Assembly (NCBI GenBank): GCA_023266575.1
Contig: JAHFPV010000003.1
Location: forward strand, 124,001 to 188,000
Reading direction: 5' to 3'
From: Sphingobium sp.
Lineage (GTDB): Bacteria > Pseudomonadota > Alphaproteobacteria > Sphingomonadales > Sphingomonadaceae
Length of the DNA: 64,000 nt
Shown in pieces: positions 52,544 through 60,657 of the stretch. Under the pieces are notes generated by a model. The model was given only the letters and a program-made list of their open reading frames with translations, was not told the origin of the DNA and searched no databases. A program made the position numbers and the translations under genes. Numbering within the stretch: position 1 is the stretch's first letter; each line of letters opens with the position of its first letter.

Positions 52544-53875
52544 ATGTCCGAAACTTTCGACCTGATCCTGAAGAACGGCACCATCCACACGCCGGGCGGC
52601 GCGGAGCAGGCCGATGTCGGCGTGCGCGGTGGCAGGATCGTTGCGATCGGCACGGGCCTTGGCGACGCGGGCGAAACCATCGACTGCACCGGCCTTGATG
52701 TCCTGCCCGGCTGCATCGACAGCCAGGTTCATTTTCGCGAGCCGGGGCTGGAGCATAAGGAAGATCTCGAATCGGGCAGCCGCGCTGCGGTGCTGGGCGG
52801 CATTACCGCCGTGTTTGAAATGCCCAACACCAATCCCAACACCGACACGGCCGAGCGGGTGCATGACAAGCTGAAGCGCGCGCACCACCGCATGTGGTGT
52901 GACCATGCCTTCTATGTCGGCGCGACGGCGGACAATGCCGAACATCTGCGCGACCTGGAACGCATCCCCGGCACCGCAGGGGTCAAGATTTTCATGGGCG
53001 CGTCCACCGGCAGCCTGCTGGTCGATGATGACAATGCGCTCGCCCGCGTGCTGGCCAGCGGCACCCGCCGCGTCGCCATCCATGCCGAGGATGAGACGCG
53101 GATGAACGCGCGCAAGGGCCATGCGCTGGCCGGCGACCCGTCGTCGCACCCGGTCTGGCGCGACGATGAAAGCGCGATGATCGCGACCAAACGCATCATC
53201 GGTCTGGCCCGCGCCGCGCGCCGCCGCATCCACATATTGCACATCACCACACCCGCCGAACTCGCCTATATCGGCCAGAACAAGGATATCGCGACCTGCG
53301 AGGTGACGCCCCAGCATCTGACGCTGGCCGGGGAGGAGGCATATCCGCGCCTTGGCACCTATGCTCAGATGAACCCGCCGATCCGGTCGGGCGCGCACCG
53401 CGATGGACTGTGGCACTGGCTCAATCAGGGCGTGCCTGATGTGCTGGGCAGCGATCACGCCCCCCATACGATCGAGGAAAAGGCCAAGCCCTATCCCACC
53501 AGCCCCAGCGGGATGCCAGGCGTCCAGACGCTGGTGCCGCTGCTGCTCAACCATGTGGCGGAGGGGCGGCTGACGCTGCGCCGCTTCATCGAACTGACCT
53601 CGTCCGGCCCGCAGCGCGTATTCGGGCTGGTCGGCAAGGGGCGGATCGCGCTGGGCTATGACGCCGACTTCACCGTGGTGGACCTGAAAAAGCGCTGGAC
53701 CGTGGGCAGCGACTGGCTTGCCTCGCGCTGCAACTGGTCCCCGTTCGAGGGGATGGAGCTGACCGGCAAGGCGGTCGGCACCATCATCCGCGGCAATCGC
53801 GTGATGTGGGAAGATGCGCTGGCCAATGACGCGGTCGGTGAAGCCGTGCGCTTCGAGGCGACCGAATTTTCCTGA
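52544..53875 (+). CDS. pyrC: dihydroorotase-family amidohydrolase with one altered metal ligand
   Basis: A 443-residue amidohydrolase, length and most motifs as in class I dihydroorotase of pyrimidine synthesis: REPGLEHKEDLESGSRAA, MPNTNPNTDT, KIFMGASTG (the carbamylated-Lys position), LHITTPAE and LGSDHAPHT. The N-terminal metal motif, normally HxH, reads DSQVHFREP: Q61 replaces the first His. This variant is frequent in alphaproteobacterial sequences annotated dihydroorotase, so a working enzyme is possible; an allantoinase-like or inactive role is the alternative. Confidence 0.85.
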   Translation: MSETFDLILKNGTIHTPGGAEQADVGVRGGRIVAIGTGLGDAGETIDCTGLDVLPGCIDSQVHFREPGLEHKEDLESGSRAAVLGGITAVFEMPNTNPNTDTAERVHDKLKRAHHRMWCDHAFYVGATADNAEHLRDLERIPGTAGVKIFMGASTGSLLVDDDNALARVLASGTRRVAIHAEDETRMNARKGHALAGDPSSHPVWRDDESAMIATKRIIGLARAARRRIHILHITTPAELAYIGQNKDIATCEVTPQHLTLAGEEAYPRLGTYAQMNPPIRSGAHRDGLWHWLNQGVPDVLGSDHAPHTIEEKAKPYPTSPSGMPGVQTLVPLLLNHVAEGRLTLRRFIELTSSGPQRVFGLVGKGRIALGYDADFTVVDLKKRWTVGSDWLASRCNWSPFEGMELTGKAVGTIIRGNRVMWEDALANDAVGEAVRFEATEFS

Positions 53876-53884
53876 CACCCACCT

Positions 53885-53995
53885 CCGTTCGTTTCGAGCG
53901 TGTCGAGAAACGCAAACACTGCGCCAACGTTTCTCGACGTAGTTTATCCTGAGCGCCTGCCGCAGGCGGGCAGTCGAAGGGCTCGAAACGAACGG
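53885..53995. repeat. composite palindrome with a nested second unit
   Basis: The outer arms CCGTTCGTTTCGAGC (53885-53899) and GCTCGAAACGAACGG (53981-53995) pair perfectly, and an inner pair TCGAGAAACG/CGTTTCTCGA lies inside the left half. Between inner and outer right arms a second motif (CCTGAGCGCCTGCCGCAGGC, then AGTCGAAGGG) is inserted. The element separates convergent genes. Confidence 0.8.
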
Positions 53996-54002
53996 GGATA
54001 AA

Positions 54003-54905
54003 TTAAACCGTCGCCACCCGGTTCCGCCGCGCCATCCGCACGCCGTCGGTCGCAAACAGGATCAGCGCGATCCAGATGAGGCCAAAGCTCAGCATTTGGC
54101 CGTGGCTCAATGTCTCGCCGAACAGCACGACGCCGCAGAAAAATTGCAGCATCGGGGCGAGATATTGCAAGATTCCCAGCGTCGCCATGGGCAGCCGTTG
54201 CGCCGCCATGGCGAACAGCACCAGCGGCACCGTCGTCACTGCGCCGGAAATCACCAGCAGCGCGGTTGTCCCGGCATCCTGTCCGAAACTCACCCCGCCA
54301 TGGCCCGCTTCCCAGATCAGGTAAGCAATGGCGGGCGGCGTCAGCAGCAGCGTTTCGACCCCCAGACCCGTCATCGGCGCGACAGGCGTAATTTTGCGCA
54401 ACAGGGCATAAAAAGCAAAGCTGATCGCCAGTGTCAGGCTGATCCATAGCGTCGTCAGCGCCGCGGCCGCCAATATGGCAACACCCACCGCCGCCACGAC
54501 GATTGCCAGCATTTGCGGTCGCCGCAGCTTCTCCTTCAACACCAGCACGCCCAGCGCAACATTGACCAGCGGGTTGAGGAAATAGCCAAGGCTCGTTGCG
54601 ACGACATGCCCGTCATTGACCGCCCAGACATAGGTCAGCCAGTTGATCGCGATCATCAGGGCGGACCCGGCCAGCGGCATGATCAGCCGCCGGTCGCGCA
54701 ACGCCGAGATCAACGGGCCCAGTCCCCTGCGCGCCGCCAGCAGTGTGACGATCAGCAGCAGCGACCACAAGACCCGCTGGGTGACGATCTCGACCGGATC
54801 GACATGATGTACCAGCCGAAAGAAGAGCGGCAGCATCCCCCAGATGACATAGGCGACAATCGCAGCGATCAGGCCATTGCGCGTATAATTGTGCGTCGGG
54901 TTCAG
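54003..54905 (-). CDS. rarD: RarD-type EamA-family transporter, probable CTG start
   Basis: A 300-residue ten-helix carrier of the DMT superfamily, homologous to RarD. The family N-terminus (NGLIAAIVAYVIWGMLPLFF) begins before the first ATG (54836), which would cut off half of helix 1. No ATG, GTG or TTG lies between that ATG and the upstream in-frame stop near 54966; a CTG at 54905 overlaps the TGA of the preceding small gene and gives the normal length. Later marks are INWLTYVWAVN and SLGYFLNPLVNVALGVLVL. Substrate unknown. Confidence 0.85.
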   Translation of the reverse strand: MNPTHNYTRNGLIAAIVAYVIWGMLPLFFRLVHHVDPVEIVTQRVLWSLLLIVTLLAARRGLGPLISALRDRRLIMPLAGSALMIAINWLTYVWAVNDGHVVATSLGYFLNPLVNVALGVLVLKEKLRRPQMLAIVVAAVGVAILAAAALTTLWISLTLAISFAFYALLRKITPVAPMTGLGVETLLLTPPAIAYLIWEAGHGGVSFGQDAGTTALLVISGAVTTVPLVLFAMAAQRLPMATLGILQYLAPMLQFFCGVVLFGETLSHGQMLSFGLIWIALILFATDGVRMARRNRVATV

Positions 54906-55123
54906 AAAATCCCCCCGCCCAGGAACAGCCGCAGCGCGCCGAACGCAGCGACGATCAGGCAGAAATTACGCCCGCCATTGCGCGAAGAGATCATGCCGAT
55001 CACCGCCCCGAACAGTGCCATGGGCACCAGCAGCCAGTTCAATGCGCCCAGCAACGGAATGAAAGCGGGGATCATCAGGACCAGGGTGACAAGGCCGATA
55101 AAGCCGGATAATATATTTAGCAT
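54902..55123 (-). CDS. small three-helix membrane protein
   Basis: A 73-residue very hydrophobic protein (LNILSGFIGLVTLVLMIPAF; LNWLLVPMALFGAVIGMI; FCLIVAAFGALRLFLGGGIF). It overlaps rarD in a CTGA string. Family not recognised; similar short proteins are common in sphingomonads. It is probably co-translated with the transporter. Confidence 0.75.
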   Translation of the reverse strand: MLNILSGFIGLVTLVLMIPAFIPLLGALNWLLVPMALFGAVIGMISSRNGGRNFCLIVAAFGALRLFLGGGIF

Positions 55124-55282
55124 CCAGGTTTAATGGCCGTTCCGCCGCATGGCCACAAGGCAAACAGGCAGGCCAGTAAGCAGAAACTGGCCCGATGATG
55201 CGGAATTTTCCCGCGATTCACCAAAAGTCCTAACGAAAAATTAACCCGCACTCTTCATGCCTTGTTTACGAAGGAGTGCAGC

Positions 55283-56026
55283 ATGGCGTTTTTCAGGTCC
55301 GTTTCCATCATCACGCTGACGCTGGCGCTCGCCGCCTGCGGCAAGGGGGACAAGGATGCCAGCCTCGCCGCGCTCGATGCGCAACTCACCAACAATGCGG
55401 TCGATCCGGCGCTGAAAGGCGCGCTGGCCGACCCGATCGTGGTCGATCCCCAGCTGGTCGGCCAGTCCAACCGCAACGCCGTGCGCCCAGCCGACCGCCC
55501 CGCCAATGGCGCGGTGCCGTTGCTTGGTGGCGACGCGGGTAAGGCGCAGGCCGCCGCGCTGCAACAGGCAGGCGGCAAGCTGCTCGCCACGCCCGCGCCC
55601 AGCGCAGGCGAGGCCATGGCATCGACCGTCACCTTGGGCGCAGTCGCCCGCGAACAGGCGTCGCGCAACGGCGGCAACGCCCATTGCAGCAAGCAGCTCG
55701 CTTACGGCATGGAATGGGCGCAGCGCCTGCCCGATCCCTTCACCCTCTATCCCGGCGCGCAACTGACCGAAGCGGCGGGCGCGGAACGCAATGGCTGCAC
55801 CCTGCGCGCCGCCAGTTTCGTGACACCCGCGCCGCGGCAGGGCGTGATGGACTATTATTACACCATCGCCCGCCGCGCCGGTTATGAGGGCGAACATAAG
55901 ATATTGGGCGGCGATCATGTGCTGGGCGGCACGCGCAAGGCCGATGGCAGCGCCTATTTCATCCTCTTCACCGACGCGCCGGGCGGCAAGACCAGCGTCG
56001 ACATCATCGCCGACAACGGCAAATAG
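55283..56026 (+). CDS. lipoprotein of unknown function
   Basis: A 247-residue protein with a lipobox (SIITLTLALAACGKG, Cys about residue 20), so likely lipid-anchored in the envelope. The N-terminal 100 residues are Ala/Pro/Asn-rich; a folded C-terminal domain (about 130-247) has paired cysteines (AHCSKQLAY, NGCTLRAA) and YYTIARRAGYEGEHKIL. ATG 55283 follows AAGGAG by six bases; an upstream in-frame ATG at 55262 is rejected. Confidence 0.82.
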   Translation: MAFFRSVSIITLTLALAACGKGDKDASLAALDAQLTNNAVDPALKGALADPIVVDPQLVGQSNRNAVRPADRPANGAVPLLGGDAGKAQAAALQQAGGKLLATPAPSAGEAMASTVTLGAVAREQASRNGGNAHCSKQLAYGMEWAQRLPDPFTLYPGAQLTEAAGAERNGCTLRAASFVTPAPRQGVMDYYYTIARRAGYEGEHKILGGDHVLGGTRKADGSAYFILFTDAPGGKTSVDIIADNGK

Positions 56027-56034
56027 GCCCCAAA

Positions 56035-56096
56035 TCCTCCCTGCGCCGCAGGCGTGGGGAGGGGGACCGCGCCCGCAGGGCGTGGTGGAGGGGCAA
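56035..56096. repeat. GC-rich intergenic repeat upstream of crcB
   Basis: CTCCCTGCGCCGCAGGCGTG followed by GGGAGGGGGACCGCGCCCGC is a self-complementary C/G tract between the lipoprotein gene and crcB. It does not match the fluoride riboswitch consensus. Confidence 0.5.
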
Positions 56097-56150
56097 TGGC
56101 GCGCAGATGCGACCTTTCCCCTTTGACGCAATCGCTGTAGGGGCAGCGGC

Positions 56151-56537
56151 ATGACCAATATTTTCCTTGTTATGGGCGGTGGCGCGGTGGGCGCTGCGCT
56201 GCGCTACCAGCTGGGCCGTTTCCTGGGCGCGATGACGCCGGGTGCGACCTGGCCGTGGGGCACGTTCGCGGCCAATCTGATCGGCGGTTTCGCCATGGGT
56301 CTGCTGGCTGGCTGGCTGGCACGCGGCAGCCTGACGTCGGGTGAACCGATCCGGCTGCTGCTGGGCGTCGGCGTGCTGGGCGGCTTCACCACCTTCTCCG
56401 CCTTCAGCCTGGAAACATTGCTGATGATCGAGCGCGGCCAGATCATCGTCGCGCTGGCCTATGCGCTGGCATCGGTGATCGGCGCTGTCGTGGCGCTGGC
56501 GCTGGGCCTGTCGCTGATGCGGAGTGTCGTGGCATGA
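56151..56537 (+). CDS. crcB: fluoride channel CrcB/Fluc
   Basis: A 128-residue, four-helix dual-topology channel that exports fluoride. GAALRYQLGRF near the N-terminus, WGTFAANLIGGF and the central GGFTTFSAFSLE motif (Phe box and Ser/Thr track) are canonical. No fluoride riboswitch can be recognised upstream. Its TGA overlaps the next ATG by four bases. Confidence 0.96.
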   Translation: MTNIFLVMGGGAVGAALRYQLGRFLGAMTPGATWPWGTFAANLIGGFAMGLLAGWLARGSLTSGEPIRLLLGVGVLGGFTTFSAFSLETLLMIERGQIIVALAYALASVIGAVVALALGLSLMRSVVA

Positions 56538-57961
56538 AGGGTCGTCCTCCTGGCAAGAGCGACGCCCCGCGCGGTCGCAAACCCGCTGCCCCCGGCAAAC
56601 CCGCCGCTGGCAAAGCAGCGCCTGGCAAAGCCTTCGGCAAGCCAGCCGCCGGTAAATCCGCCCCCGGCAAGCCGACCGGCGCGCCCGGCCGCGCCCGTGG
56701 CGGCGCAAAGGCCGCGACCGCGCGCAAGGGGGAGGGCGGCAAGCCCGCCTTCAAGCCGCCCTTCAAGTCCGGCCCGAAAAAGCCCGCTGCCAAGCCCGCC
56801 GCCGCCAAGGCCGCACCCGTGGTGCAGGCCGCCGCACCCAAGCCATCGGCGGCCAAGGGCGTCTCGCTCGACGTGCGCCAGTATCGGGTCCAGCCCGACG
56901 ATGACGGCATCCGCCTCGACCGCTGGTTCCAGCGGCATCTGCCCGATGTCGGCTTCAACATCGTGTCGCGCTGGTCGCGCACCGGCCAGTTGCGCATCGA
57001 CGGCGCACGCGCCGCGCCGGGCGATCGCATCGCCGAGGGGCAGATGATCCGTGTCCCTCCCGCCGAAGCCAAGGCCGCGCCCTCCGAACGCCCCGCCAAG
57101 CGCGCGATGGTCATCGACCTGACCGAGGACGAGATCGCCTATGTGCAGGAAATGGTGATCCACCGCGACGCGCAGGCGATCGTCATCAACAAGCCGCCGG
57201 GCCTCGCCACGCAGGGCGGGACCAAGACGGACGAGCATGTCGATAAATTGCTCGATGGCCTCATCTTCAACGCCGAATCGCGGCCCAAGCTGGTCCACCG
57301 GCTGGACAAGGATACGTCGGGCGCTTTGCTGCTCGCCCGCTCCAGCCGCGCCGCCGCCCATTTTGCCAAGGCTTTTTCCAGCCGTACCGCGCGCAAAGTC
57401 TATTGGGCCCTGGTCATCGGCGTGCCTGCCATCGCAGACGGCATGATCGAGCTGCCGCTGGCCAAGCAACCCGGCACGGGCGGCGAAAAAATGCATGTCG
57501 ATGAAGCCGAAGGGCTGCCCGCGCGCACCCGCTATCGCGTCATCGAACGGGCGGGCAACCGCGCCGCCTGGGTCGAGCTGCAACCCTATACCGGCCGCAC
57601 CCATCAGTTGCGCGTCCATCTCGCCGCTATCGGCCACCCGATCGTCGGCGACGGCAAATATGGCGGCAAGGACAGTTTCCTGACCGGCACGATCAGCCGC
57701 AAGATGCACCTTCACGCCCGCCGCATCCGCGTCGATCATCCCGACGGTGGCCGGGTGGACGTGATGGCGGACCTGCCCGCCCATTTCGCCTCCAGCCTGG
57801 CCGATCTCGGCTTCGACCTCAGCCTCGGCGACATGCCGCTGGATGACGAGATCGACCGCAGCCCCACGCGCGAGGATGAAAAGAAGTTCGCGCGCCAGCA
57901 CGCCAAGCAAGTGCGCAAGGACCGCAAGGGCGAACGGCGCTCGCGCGGCGGGGGCGAATAG
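56534..57961 (+). CDS. RluA/RluC-family pseudouridine synthase with long basic N-terminus
   Basis: A 475-residue enzyme. Residues 1 to about 105 are a Lys/Ala/Pro/Gly tract resembling histone H1 tails; an S4 domain follows (about 115-175: RLDRWFQRHLPDVGF), then the catalytic domain with HRLDKDTSGALLLAR (Asp) and YTGRTHQLRVHLAAIGHPI. It most likely makes pseudouridines in 23S rRNA at RluC/RluD-like sites. A basic C-terminal tail is also present. Coupled to crcB by ATGA. Confidence 0.92.
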   Translation: MKGRPPGKSDAPRGRKPAAPGKPAAGKAAPGKAFGKPAAGKSAPGKPTGAPGRARGGAKAATARKGEGGKPAFKPPFKSGPKKPAAKPAAAKAAPVVQAAAPKPSAAKGVSLDVRQYRVQPDDDGIRLDRWFQRHLPDVGFNIVSRWSRTGQLRIDGARAAPGDRIAEGQMIRVPPAEAKAAPSERPAKRAMVIDLTEDEIAYVQEMVIHRDAQAIVINKPPGLATQGGTKTDEHVDKLLDGLIFNAESRPKLVHRLDKDTSGALLLARSSRAAAHFAKAFSSRTARKVYWALVIGVPAIADGMIELPLAKQPGTGGEKMHVDEAEGLPARTRYRVIERAGNRAAWVELQPYTGRTHQLRVHLAAIGHPIVGDGKYGGKDSFLTGTISRKMHLHARRIRVDHPDGGRVDVMADLPAHFASSLADLGFDLSLGDMPLDDEIDRSPTREDEKKFARQHAKQVRKDRKGERRSRGGGE

Positions 57962-57972
57962 GGACAGCGTCG

Positions 57973-58632
57973 ATGCCTAACCCCCTGGTCGTGTTCGATT
58001 GCGACGGCACGCTGGTCGACAGCCAGCATAATATCTGCGCCGCCATGGCCCGCGCGTTCGAGGACGCGAAGCTTGCCGCGCCGGATCGCCTCGCCATCCT
58101 CTCGGTCGTCGGCCTTTCGCTGCCCCACGCCATGGCCCGGCTGCTGCCGGACGCGGAGGCGGATTTTCACGATCATCTCTCGGAGCGCTACAAGCTGGCG
58201 TTTCAGGCGATGCGGCGCGAAAATGCCGTGTCCGAACCGCTCTATCCCGGCATCGCCGATCTGGTGCATGACCTGGACCGCGCGGGCTGGCTGCTGGGCG
58301 TCGCCACCGGCAAGTCGGATCGCGGCCTGGCGCTCTGCCTCACCCATCATGGCCTGATCGACCGCTTCGTCACGCTCCAGACCGCTGATCGCCACCCGTC
58401 CAAGCCGCATCCCTCCATGCTGCTGACCGCCATGGCCGAAGCAGGAGCCGCGCCCGACACCACCGTCATGATCGGCGACACCAGTTTCGACATCGACATG
58501 GGGCTGGCGGCAGGCGTCCGCAGCATCGGCGTCGCCTGGGGCTATCATGCGCCGGACGAGCTGATCGCGGCAGGCGCGCAAGCCGTGGCCATGGACAGCG
58601 CGCAATTGCGCGGCCATATCGGCGCGCCATGA
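57973..58632 (+). CDS. HAD-family phosphatase, Gph-like
   Basis: A 219-residue hydrolase. The nucleophile motif VFDCDGTLVDS, the Thr of motif II (GVATGKSD), Lys in SKPHPSMLL and the acidic motif MIGDTSFDIDMG are all present. It is close to phosphoglycolate phosphatase, with a small helical cap. It is followed by an ATGA overlap with the next gene; substrate not proven. Confidence 0.92.
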   Translation: MPNPLVVFDCDGTLVDSQHNICAAMARAFEDAKLAAPDRLAILSVVGLSLPHAMARLLPDAEADFHDHLSERYKLAFQAMRRENAVSEPLYPGIADLVHDLDRAGWLLGVATGKSDRGLALCLTHHGLIDRFVTLQTADRHPSKPHPSMLLTAMAEAGAAPDTTVMIGDTSFDIDMGLAAGVRSIGVAWGYHAPDELIAAGAQAVAMDSAQLRGHIGAP

Positions 58633-58883
58633 CCGACTTTCCGCCTCCGCCCCCCGTTGATCCCGAAAAGATCGCCCGCCAGCGTCATTTCGCCATCGGC
58701 CTGTTCCGCCTGTCGGGTGCCTTCATCGTCATGTTCGGCTTCCTCGCCATCATGCAGCGCTTCACCTGGGTGCAGGGGGACAAGGCCAAGGCGTTCGGCG
58801 CGATCATGGTCATCGTCGGCTTGTTCCAGTTCATGATCGTCCCGCGCCTGATGCTGGCCCTGTTCAAGCGCACCAAGCCATGA
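58629..58883 (+). CDS. small two-helix membrane protein of the ATP12 operon
   Basis: An 84-residue protein, Pro-rich at the N-terminus (MTDFPPPPPVDPEK), with helices FRLSGAFIVMFGFLAIMQ and AFGAIMVIVGLFQFMIV. It overlaps both neighbours by four bases. It is conserved at this position in sphingomonads as far as I can judge; function unknown. Confidence 0.8.
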   Translation: MTDFPPPPPVDPEKIARQRHFAIGLFRLSGAFIVMFGFLAIMQRFTWVQGDKAKAFGAIMVIVGLFQFMIVPRLMLALFKRTKP

Positions 58884-59575
58884 AGCGCTTTTACAAGGAC
58901 GTTGCGGTCGTATCCGCTGACGAAGGCTTTGCCATCCAGCTCGACACCCGCCCCGTCCGCACCCCAGCCCGCGCGCTGCTGGCGCTGCCCACGCCAGCGC
59001 TGGCCGATGCCGTCGCTGCCGAATGGCGCGCGCAGGGTGAGAGCGTCGATCCCGCCACCATGCCGCTCACCGGCCTTGCCAATGCCGCGATCGACCATAT
59101 CGTCCCCAATCAAGCCAGCTTTGCCGCAGGGATCGCCCGCTATGGCGAGAGCGACCTGCTCTGCTACCGCGCCGATGCCCCGCAAACGCTGGTGGAGCGG
59201 CAGGCGGCAGCCTGGGAGCCACTGCTCGACTGGGCGCGGGCGCGCTATGACGTCGCCTTCGTCGTGACGCAGGGGATCTGGCCGGTCGACCAGCCCGCGC
59301 AGACGCTAACCCGGCTCGGCGCAGCGGTCGCGGCCTTCGATCCCTTCCTGCTCGCTGGCCTCTCCACGCTGGTCAACCTCAGCGGATCGCTCATCTGCGG
59401 CCTCGCCATTGTCGATGGCGGCCATGATCTGGGCGCCATCTGGCAGGCCGCAGAAATCGACGAGGCGTGGCAGATCGAACAATGGGGCGAGGATGCGCAG
59501 GCCGCCGCCCGCAACGCCCGGCGCGCCGCCGATTTTGCCATAGCTGGAGCGTTTTGCGCGATGAGCCGCCCCTGA
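58880..59575 (+). CDS. ATP12-family chaperone
   Basis: A 231-residue protein homologous to mitochondrial Atp12p, which helps assemble the alpha subunit of F1-ATPase. MKRFYKDVAV, the LDTRPVRTPARALLALPT stretch, EWRAQGESVDPATMPLTGLA and ESDLLCYRADAPQTLVERQ are the family landmarks. It overlaps the previous gene by ATGA. No ATP synthase genes lie in the window. Confidence 0.92.
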   Translation: MKRFYKDVAVVSADEGFAIQLDTRPVRTPARALLALPTPALADAVAAEWRAQGESVDPATMPLTGLANAAIDHIVPNQASFAAGIARYGESDLLCYRADAPQTLVERQAAAWEPLLDWARARYDVAFVVTQGIWPVDQPAQTLTRLGAAVAAFDPFLLAGLSTLVNLSGSLICGLAIVDGGHDLGAIWQAAEIDEAWQIEQWGEDAQAAARNARRAADFAIAGAFCAMSRP

Positions 59576-59652
59576 CCCTCTGGGAACCGGCCTGCGCCTT
59601 CGTTCATTGTCTTTGGGAACTGCTGACCGCAACGACCAAGGAGACCCTGACA

Positions 59653-60387
59653 TTGGCCAAGACCGCCCTGATCGCTTTGATGAGCCTGTCCGCACCGCTG
59701 GCTCTTGCCACCCCCGTCCTGGCGCAGGACGCCCCCGCGACGGCTCAGGCCGCTCCCGCCGCCGCGCAGATGACCCCGGCCCAGATCGCCGCCTTCAACA
59801 GCGCGGTCACGGCCTTCACCGCCGGACAGGCGGCCCAGCAGGCGGGCGACAATGCCGGGGCCGTCGCCAAATATGACGCCGCGCTCCCCGCCATCCGCAC
59901 CGCGGTAGAGGTGGACCCGTCGAAAATCGACAATGTCAATTTCCTCGCCAACGCCCTGTATACCGACGCCGCTGCCTATGGCGCGCTGGGCCAGATGGAC
60001 AAGGTGATCGCGCTGTACGGCGAATCGGTGCCGCACTGGCGCAAGGTGGTGGAAGCCAAGCCCACGGATGCGGCCAGCCGCAACATATTGGCGGGCATAT
60101 TGATCCAGATGGGTAACCAGAAACTCGCCGCCCAGGACAAGACGGGTTCCGCCCCGCTCTACACCGAAGCGCTGGTCCTGGCCCGAAAATCGGCGTCAGA
60201 AAATGCGGCGGACAAGGTGACGAAAAACATCCTCCTCTCCGCCCTCATCGGTGCAAGCCAGACCAGCACCGACACCGCGCTTCAGGCCGAAGCAGTGGCG
60301 CTCAGCAAGACGATGCTGGCCGATGGCTCGGTCGATGCGACCAATAAGCCCGCCGCCGAAGCGCTGACGGGCGCGAAGGCGGGGTAA
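59653..60387 (+). CDS. exported TPR-like protein
   Basis: A 244-residue protein with a signal peptide (ALIALMSLSAPLALATPVLA) and a helical body with TPR-like pairs (AGDNAGAVAKYDAALPAIRT; ALGQMDKVIALYGESVPHW; LYTEALVLARKSA). The start is TTG 59653, decided by AAGGAGA about 9 bases upstream and by the signal peptide. It lies 77 bases after the ATP12 gene. Probably a periplasmic scaffold; partner unknown. Confidence 0.8.
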   Translation: MAKTALIALMSLSAPLALATPVLAQDAPATAQAAPAAAQMTPAQIAAFNSAVTAFTAGQAAQQAGDNAGAVAKYDAALPAIRTAVEVDPSKIDNVNFLANALYTDAAAYGALGQMDKVIALYGESVPHWRKVVEAKPTDAASRNILAGILIQMGNQKLAAQDKTGSAPLYTEALVLARKSASENAADKVTKNILLSALIGASQTSTDTALQAEAVALSKTMLADGSVDATNKPAAEALTGAKAG

Positions 60388-60413
60388 TAGCCACCGCGGC
60401 AACTCTGCCTTAA

Positions 60414-60461
60414 CCCCATCCCTTTGATTGGAGTCGCGCGCTTCCAATCAAAGGGATGGGG
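60414..60461. terminator. perfect 19-bp hairpin after the TPR gene
   Basis: CCCCATCCCTTTGATTGGA (60414-60432) pairs exactly with 60443-60461 over a 10-base loop. No T-run follows, but its position right after the gene suits a terminator or mRNA-stabilising stem. Confidence 0.65.
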
Positions 60462-60485
60462 GTCGCATGTGACTTTTCGTTACCC

Positions 60486-60602
60486 TACAACGTCATCCTG
60501 AATTTATTTCAGGATTCATCGTGCCCAAAAAGCCGCCGCTCGTGACGAGAAATGGATGCTGAGCCGCAGGCCAGCGCAGCTAAACAAGTTCAGCATGACG
60601 AT
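60486..60602. repeat. intergenic repeat
   Basis: CAACGTCATCCTGAA near 60486 and TTCAGCATGACG ending near 60602 form imperfect mirrored ends, with an internal CCTGAATTTATTTCAGG stem. The remainder of 60388-60657 has no gene. Confidence 0.5.
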
Positions 60603-60657
60603 GAAGGATGGGGCCGTTCTATATGCGGTCTTAAGTCTTAAAGATCAGAGCGGCTTT

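Noticed and set aside
54003..54836. Short RarD frame beginning at ATG 54836
   Set aside because: It would remove the first half of helix 1 and the conserved N-terminal segment that is still encoded upstream in the same frame.
56027..56150. Fluoride riboswitch before crcB
   Set aside because: The gap contains a GC-rich repeat and nothing matching the conserved core of that riboswitch.
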